Shown here piece after piece: positions 6,306 to 9,078 of a DNA stretch of 9,078 bases. This DNA comes from CF-161 sp035263645 (lineage in GTDB: Bacteria; Chloroflexota; Dormibacteria; Dormibacterales; Dormibacteraceae). Made by a program: the position numbers and the translations under genes. Where the stretch lies: NCBI GenBank assembly GCA_035263645.1, contig DATFRD010000230.1:1-9078 (forward strand). The letters run 5' to 3'. The notes beneath the pieces are model-generated. The model was not told the DNA's origin and did not search any database. It saw only the letters and a list, made by a program, of their open reading frames with translations. Each line of letters starts with the position of its first letter. Position 1 is the first letter of the stretch.

Positions 6306-7213
6306 GGCGACACCGCCTCCTCCTTCCCGGGCTCCGCGTAGTACGTCAGGAACATCTCCTCGAGGCTCGGCTCATGGCTGGACAGGTTGACGACGTGCGC
6401 GCCGGCGACCGCGGCGATCAGCGGCTCGAAGCTGCCCCGCACCAGGCAGTGCAGGCGGTGGTCATCGACCGTCACGCCCTCGACGCCGGCCGCGCGCCGG
6501 ACCGCCTCCACCGGCACGTCGCCGCCGAACTCCATCTCGACCCGGTGGACCCGGATCTCGTGCAGGTCCTCCAGGCTGGCGACGTTCACCAGCCGCCCGG
6601 CCCGGATGATCCCGACCCTGTCGCACACGTGCTCGACCTCGGAGAGGACGTGCGAGGAGAGGAACACCGTGGCGCCGGCCGTCCGCGCCTCGCGGACCAT
6701 CGCGTAGAACTCCTGCTGGTTCAGTGGGTCCAGGCCGCTGGTGGGCTCGTCCAGCACCAGCAGCCGCGGCCGGTGCATGAACGCGATCACCAGCAGCAGC
6801 TTCTTCTTGTTGCCCGAGCTGTAGTCGCGGTAGCGCAGCGAGACGTCGAACTGGAGCCGGTCGCACAGCTCCTTCACGTGCTCCCGGTCCACGCCCCCGG
6901 CCATGGCGCCGAGGTAGGCGATCACCTCCCGTCCGCGCAGCCCGCCGAACTGGGGCGGCTCTCCGGGCACGTAGCCGGTGAGCCGCTTGGCCTCCACCGC
7001 CTGCCGGTGGCAGTCGAGGCCGAAGATCGACGCCCTGCCCCGGGTCGGATAGGCCAGGCCCATGAGCTGGCGGATCGTCGTGGTCTTGCCGGCGCCGTTG
7101 GGTCCGAGGTAGCCGAAGACCTGGCCCTCGGGGACCTCCAGGTCGAGGTCGAACAGGCCCCGCCCCGCCCCGTAGTCCTTGGTCAGCCCTTCCGTCCTGA
7201 TCGCGCTCGTCAT
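6299..7213 (-). CDS. ABC-2 exporter ATP-binding protein
   Basis: A 304-residue cytoplasmic ATPase that powers the adjacent permease. Walker A is GPNGAGKTT (37-45). Walker B is LLVLDEPTSGLDP (151-163) with catalytic E156, and the switch His188 lies in SSHVLSEVEH. The signature is SSGNKKK (132-138) instead of LSGGQ, and the Q-loop region reads GYVPGEPPQF (80-89). Both variants are usual in the DrrA/CcmA-like drug-export branch. Residues about 220-304 form the C-terminal domain found in that branch, ending EPSLEEMFLTYYAEPG. ATG 7213 is supported by AAAGGAGGG with GGAGG 5 nt away, and by an ATGA overlap with the regulator stop. A longer open frame upstream to 7603 is in the wrong register with the regulator and is ignored. 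Confidence 0.97.
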   Translation of the reverse strand: MTSAIRTEGLTKDYGAGRGLFDLDLEVPEGQVFGYLGPNGAGKTTTIRQLMGLAYPTRGRASIFGLDCHRQAVEAKRLTGYVPGEPPQFGGLRGREVIAYLGAMAGGVDREHVKELCDRLQFDVSLRYRDYSSGNKKKLLLVIAFMHRPRLLVLDEPTSGLDPLNQQEFYAMVREARTAGATVFLSSHVLSEVEHVCDRVGIIRAGRLVNVASLEDLHEIRVHRVEMEFGGDVPVEAVRRAAGVEGVTVDDHRLHCLVRGSFEPLIAAVAGAHVVNLSSHEPSLEEMFLTYYAEPGKEEAVSPC

Positions 7214-7692
7214 TGTTCCCTCCTTTCGCGCATCTCCCGCATCACGCTGGGGGCGAGTTCGATGAATTCCCGCATCATCTCGGCGAGCTGCTCCAGCTGC
7301 TCGCGCCGCTCGTCGCTCTCGGTGGCCCGCGCCCCCTGGCGCAGCCGCTCCATCAGCTCGTTGGCCTGGGCGTTGCGAGCGGCGTAGATCGCCTCCAGGC
7401 TGGGCAGCGCCTCGTAGAGCAGCCGCCGGCTGCCCCGCTCGCCGACCCCGCGGGCCAGCCCGAGGTGCACCAGCTGCCGTGTGGCCAGGCTGACGCCGCT
7501 CTTGGCCAGGCCGACGGCGCCGGCGATCTGGTCCAGGCTCGCGGTGCCCGGCTGCAGGAGCAGGTACCCGTAGATCCGGCCGGTGTTTCGCGCCACGCCC
7601 CAACCCAGCAGGTGCTGACCCATGTCTTCGATGAACTCGTGCTGCTGGTCAGTCAGGTGCTGAACGTTCTGCTTTTGCAGCACGTACCGCAT
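7210..7692 (-). CDS. GbsR/MarR-family transcriptional regulator
   Basis: A 160-residue regulator of usual GbsR length. HEFIEDMGQHLLGWGVARNTGRIYGYLLL (18-46) is the family's opening helix pair. The winged helix follows at about 47-95, with recognition region LDQIAGAVGLAKSGVSLATRQLVHLGLARGV and a wing GERGSRRLLYEA. The charged helix 100-160 is the likely dimer arm. The product probably represses the exporter genes that overlap it by 4 bp, and itself, as is common for MarR-type regulators beside efflux pumps; the ligand is unknown. ATG 7692 has GGAG 4 nt upstream (7697-7700). However, an exact TATAAT (7691-7696) overlaps that ATG, so a shorter start such as GTG 7683 (codon 4) on a leaderless transcript is possible. 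Confidence 0.92.
   Translation of the reverse strand: MRYVLQKQNVQHLTDQQHEFIEDMGQHLLGWGVARNTGRIYGYLLLQPGTASLDQIAGAVGLAKSGVSLATRQLVHLGLARGVGERGSRRLLYEALPSLEAIYAARNAQANELMERLRQGARATESDERREQLEQLAEMMREFIELAPSVMREMRERREQ
7218..7226 (-). promoter_or_regulatory. Strong ribosome binding site of the ABC ATPase gene
   Basis: AAAGGAGGG on the minus strand, with the GGAGG core (7219-7223) 5 nt from ATG 7213. It lies inside the last codons of the regulator gene. It is the best Shine-Dalgarno sequence in the window and fixes the ATPase start. It suggests that the ATPase can be made at a higher level than the coupled regulator. Confidence 0.85.
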
Positions 7693-7696
7693 TATA
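7691..7696 (-). promoter_or_regulatory. Possible -10 box (TATAAT) overlapping the regulator start codon
   Basis: The minus strand reads TATAAT at 7696-7691, an exact consensus -10 in one of the most AT-rich patches of the window. Its last two bases are the first two of the ATG. The hexamer at 17-bp spacing is CTCCTG, a poor -35. If used, transcription would begin near 7685 and the message would start almost at GTG 7683. Alternatively it is only the spacer between GGAG and the ATG. This separates two models: an independent GbsR-ABC operon, or read-through from the MFS gene. Confidence 0.35.
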
Positions 7697-7712
7697 CTCC
7701 AAACGCTCGGGG

Positions 7713-8951
7713 TCAGGAGAGGGTCGACGGGCCTTCCTCTGGTGCGCTGACCAGGCTGCTCACGGTCCGGCTCCGGGCCGCTGCCGCCGCGGCGAGCAGC
7801 TGCACCGCTCCGCAGGCCACGAAGGCCGCGGCCAGGCTGGTCCCGGCCAGGGCGCCGAACGCGACCACCGAGACCGGCGCCAGCGCCGAGCGCGGCAGCT
7901 CGATCATCCCGTTCACCCGACCCAGCAGCTGGGGGCTGGTGGAGCGCTGGACCCAGGTCGGCAGCGCCACGTCGCTGGAGTACGCGACGCCGAAGCCGAG
8001 CGCGGCCAGGACCGCCGCGTCCGGGCCGAGCGCCGGCAGGAGCCCCAGCATGGCGAAGGCCAGGCCCGCGCCGGCGGTCATTGCGATCACCAGCAGACCC
8101 CACCGGCGGGGCAGGCCGGTGAGTCCCGCGCTCACGGCCCCGGCGAGCTGGCCGCAGCCCCAGGACGAATAGAGGAGGCCGAGCGCCACCGGGCCCTGGG
8201 CGAGCGACCTGGCCAGCGCCGGCAGCCCGACCCCGAAGACGCCGTTGTAGGTCAGCGACTCGACGGAGATCAGCATCAGCAGCACGCGCAGGTCGACGCG
8301 ACTCCAGGCGTACGCCAACCCGGCCCCTATGCCCGCCCACACCCCCTCGGCCGCCTCCGTGCGCGCCGTCCTGCGGATCGGCGCCGGCAGCAGCCCGGCG
8401 CCGGCCAGCAGGAAGGACAGGGCGTTCAGGCCGAACGCCCCGCCGGGCCCGACCGCGGCCACCACAACCCCGCCGAGCGCCGGCCCGACCAGCATCGTGC
8501 CCTGCTCGCTGACGCCGAGCAGCGCGTTGGCGGCCGTCAGATCCCGGTCGACCGCCACGAGCTGGGGCACGACCGCCCCGGCCGCGGGAACGAAGAACGC
8601 GTCGCACAGGCCGAAGGCGAACGAGCCAGCGTAGAGCTCCCAGACCCGGACCGACCCGGTCGCCGCCAGGCCGGCCAGCACCGCGGCGACCAGGGCCCTG
8701 GCGACGTTCGAGGCGAAGAGGAGCGCGCGCGGGCTGACGCGGTCGCTGACCGCACCGCCGACGAGCACGACGGCGGCCCTCGGCAGCGCGCCCGCGAGGA
8801 GCACCGAGCCCAGCGCGAGCGGCGAGCCGGTGAGGGCCAGCGTCAGCCAGGCGAGGGCGACACCCTGGGCGCCGTCCCCGAGCAGGGAGGCGGTCTGCCC
8901 GGCCCACATCCAGCGGAACGGCCCGCCCGACAGCAGCGTACGCACGGGCAA
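7713..8951 (-). CDS. MFS exporter of the MFS_3/DHA3 type
   Basis: A 412-residue major facilitator protein with about 12 hydrophobic segments. The opening FRWMWAGQTASLLGDG (12-27) is typical of the MFS_3 group (EntS-, MefA- and tetracycline/macrolide-efflux-like). Motif A is GGAVSDRVSPR (65-75). PAAGAVVPQLVAVDRDLTAANALLG (122-146) is another hallmark of that group, and VGPALGG (155-161) is a motif C-like exporter signature. The protein sits in the inner membrane and most likely exports small molecules by proton antiport; the substrate is unknown. TTG 8951 and GTG 8945 are both possible starts that keep the conserved opening. Neither has a Shine-Dalgarno sequence, so the exact start is uncertain. 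The stop is 20 bp before the GbsR-like gene, so read-through into the ABC exporter operon is possible, making a two-pump efflux locus. Confidence 0.93.
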   Translation of the reverse strand: MPVRTLLSGGPFRWMWAGQTASLLGDGAQGVALAWLTLALTGSPLALGSVLLAGALPRAAVVLVGGAVSDRVSPRALLFASNVARALVAAVLAGLAATGSVRVWELYAGSFAFGLCDAFFVPAAGAVVPQLVAVDRDLTAANALLGVSEQGTMLVGPALGGVVVAAVGPGGAFGLNALSFLLAGAGLLPAPIRRTARTEAAEGVWAGIGAGLAYAWSRVDLRVLLMLISVESLTYNGVFGVGLPALARSLAQGPVALGLLYSSWGCGQLAGAVSAGLTGLPRRWGLLVIAMTAGAGLAFAMLGLLPALGPDAAVLAALGFGVAYSSDVALPTWVQRSTSPQLLGRVNGMIELPRSALAPVSVVAFGALAGTSLAAAFVACGAVQLLAAAAAARSRTVSSLVSAPEEGPSTLS

Positions 8952-8953
8952 CC

Positions 8954-9078
8954 ATGGTGACCGTCGGACACGATGACGACGTTGACTACCCTCGGCAGGT
9001 CGAGACGGCCCTGCCGGGCTTCGGCGACCGGCTGCTGACCCCGGCGCTCGATGTAACCAACGAGGAGCAGGCGAGAGA
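8954..9078 (+). CDS. Possible start of a divergent gene, unknown (cut by right edge)
   Basis: A plus-strand frame from ATG 8954 (or GTG 8957) is open to the edge: MVTVGHDDDVDYPRQVETAL and 21 more residues, acidic and mostly with G/C third positions. I recognise no family. Against it: there is no ribosome site, and the ATG lies 2 bp from the MFS start on the other strand, leaving no room for promoters. The minus strand here also has an open frame ending at a TAG (8986-8988), which could instead be the tail of an upstream co-directional gene. Without sequence beyond 9078 neither can be confirmed. Confidence 0.25.
   Translation, partial: MVTVGHDDDVDYPRQVETALPGFGDRLLTPALDVTNEEQAR

Noticed and set aside
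6290..7387. A 365-codon plus-strand open frame
   Set aside because: Antisense to the ABC ATPase, whose Walker, signature and switch motifs are all intact on the other strand.
1..9078. tRNA, rRNA, CRISPR array, transposase, integrase or attachment site
   Set aside because: No cloverleaf-like arms, spaced repeat array, DDE/recombinase motifs or terminal inverted repeats could be seen on either strand.

Overview
The window is a GC-rich bacterial chromosome segment (by eye around 70% G+C or more, with strong G/C third-position use). It looks like an actinobacterium or a soil or metagenomic lineage such as Chloroflexota. This placement rests only on composition and gene families, and no marker gene is present to settle it. 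Every well-supported gene lies on the minus strand, so transcription runs from the right edge to the left edge. Long plus-strand reading frames are antisense shadows, which are expected in DNA this rich in GC.

Right part (about 4692-8951) is an efflux block. It holds a DHA3/MFS_3-type major facilitator exporter (7713-8951). Twenty bases later comes a GbsR/MarR-type winged-helix regulator (7210-7692). That gene overlaps by 4 bp an ABC-2 exporter ATPase (6299-7213), which in turn overlaps by 7 bp a long permease with two internally homologous membrane halves (4692-6305). The regulator, ATPase and permease are clearly one translationally coupled operon. The MFS gene may be read into it or may be separate, because an exact TATAAT overlaps the regulator's ATG.

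Middle part (about 2654-4691) has a small TEX30/KANL3-like alpha/beta hydrolase (4024-4530), followed 27 bp later by a secreted lipoprotein with a six-bladed beta-propeller (2809-3996). The 155-bp gap downstream (2654-2808) carries a double-hairpin, REP-like palindromic element flanked by G-rich direct repeats.

Left part (1-2653) is a KdpD/KdpE-like two-component system. The kinase (1118-2653) keeps the DUF4118 four-helix membrane region, a GAF-like linker and the kinase core, but lacks the cytoplasmic KdpD/Usp sensor half of classical KdpD. The OmpR-family regulator (438-1121) overlaps it by 4 bp. Beyond a 93-bp gap that holds 11-bp-spaced direct repeats lie a 79-residue charged helical protein (105-344) and, 6 bp further, the N-terminus of an APC/KUP-like permease that runs off the left edge. 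The working model is that the two-component system controls this transporter, perhaps for potassium, through the direct repeats; this is inference.

No RNA genes, CRISPR array, transposase or phage genes are visible, and no gap without a gene exceeds about 160 bp. Nothing here is clearly a new system. The most interesting items are the candidate response-regulator site next to the transporter, the small coupled protein, and the regulator's unusual start region.
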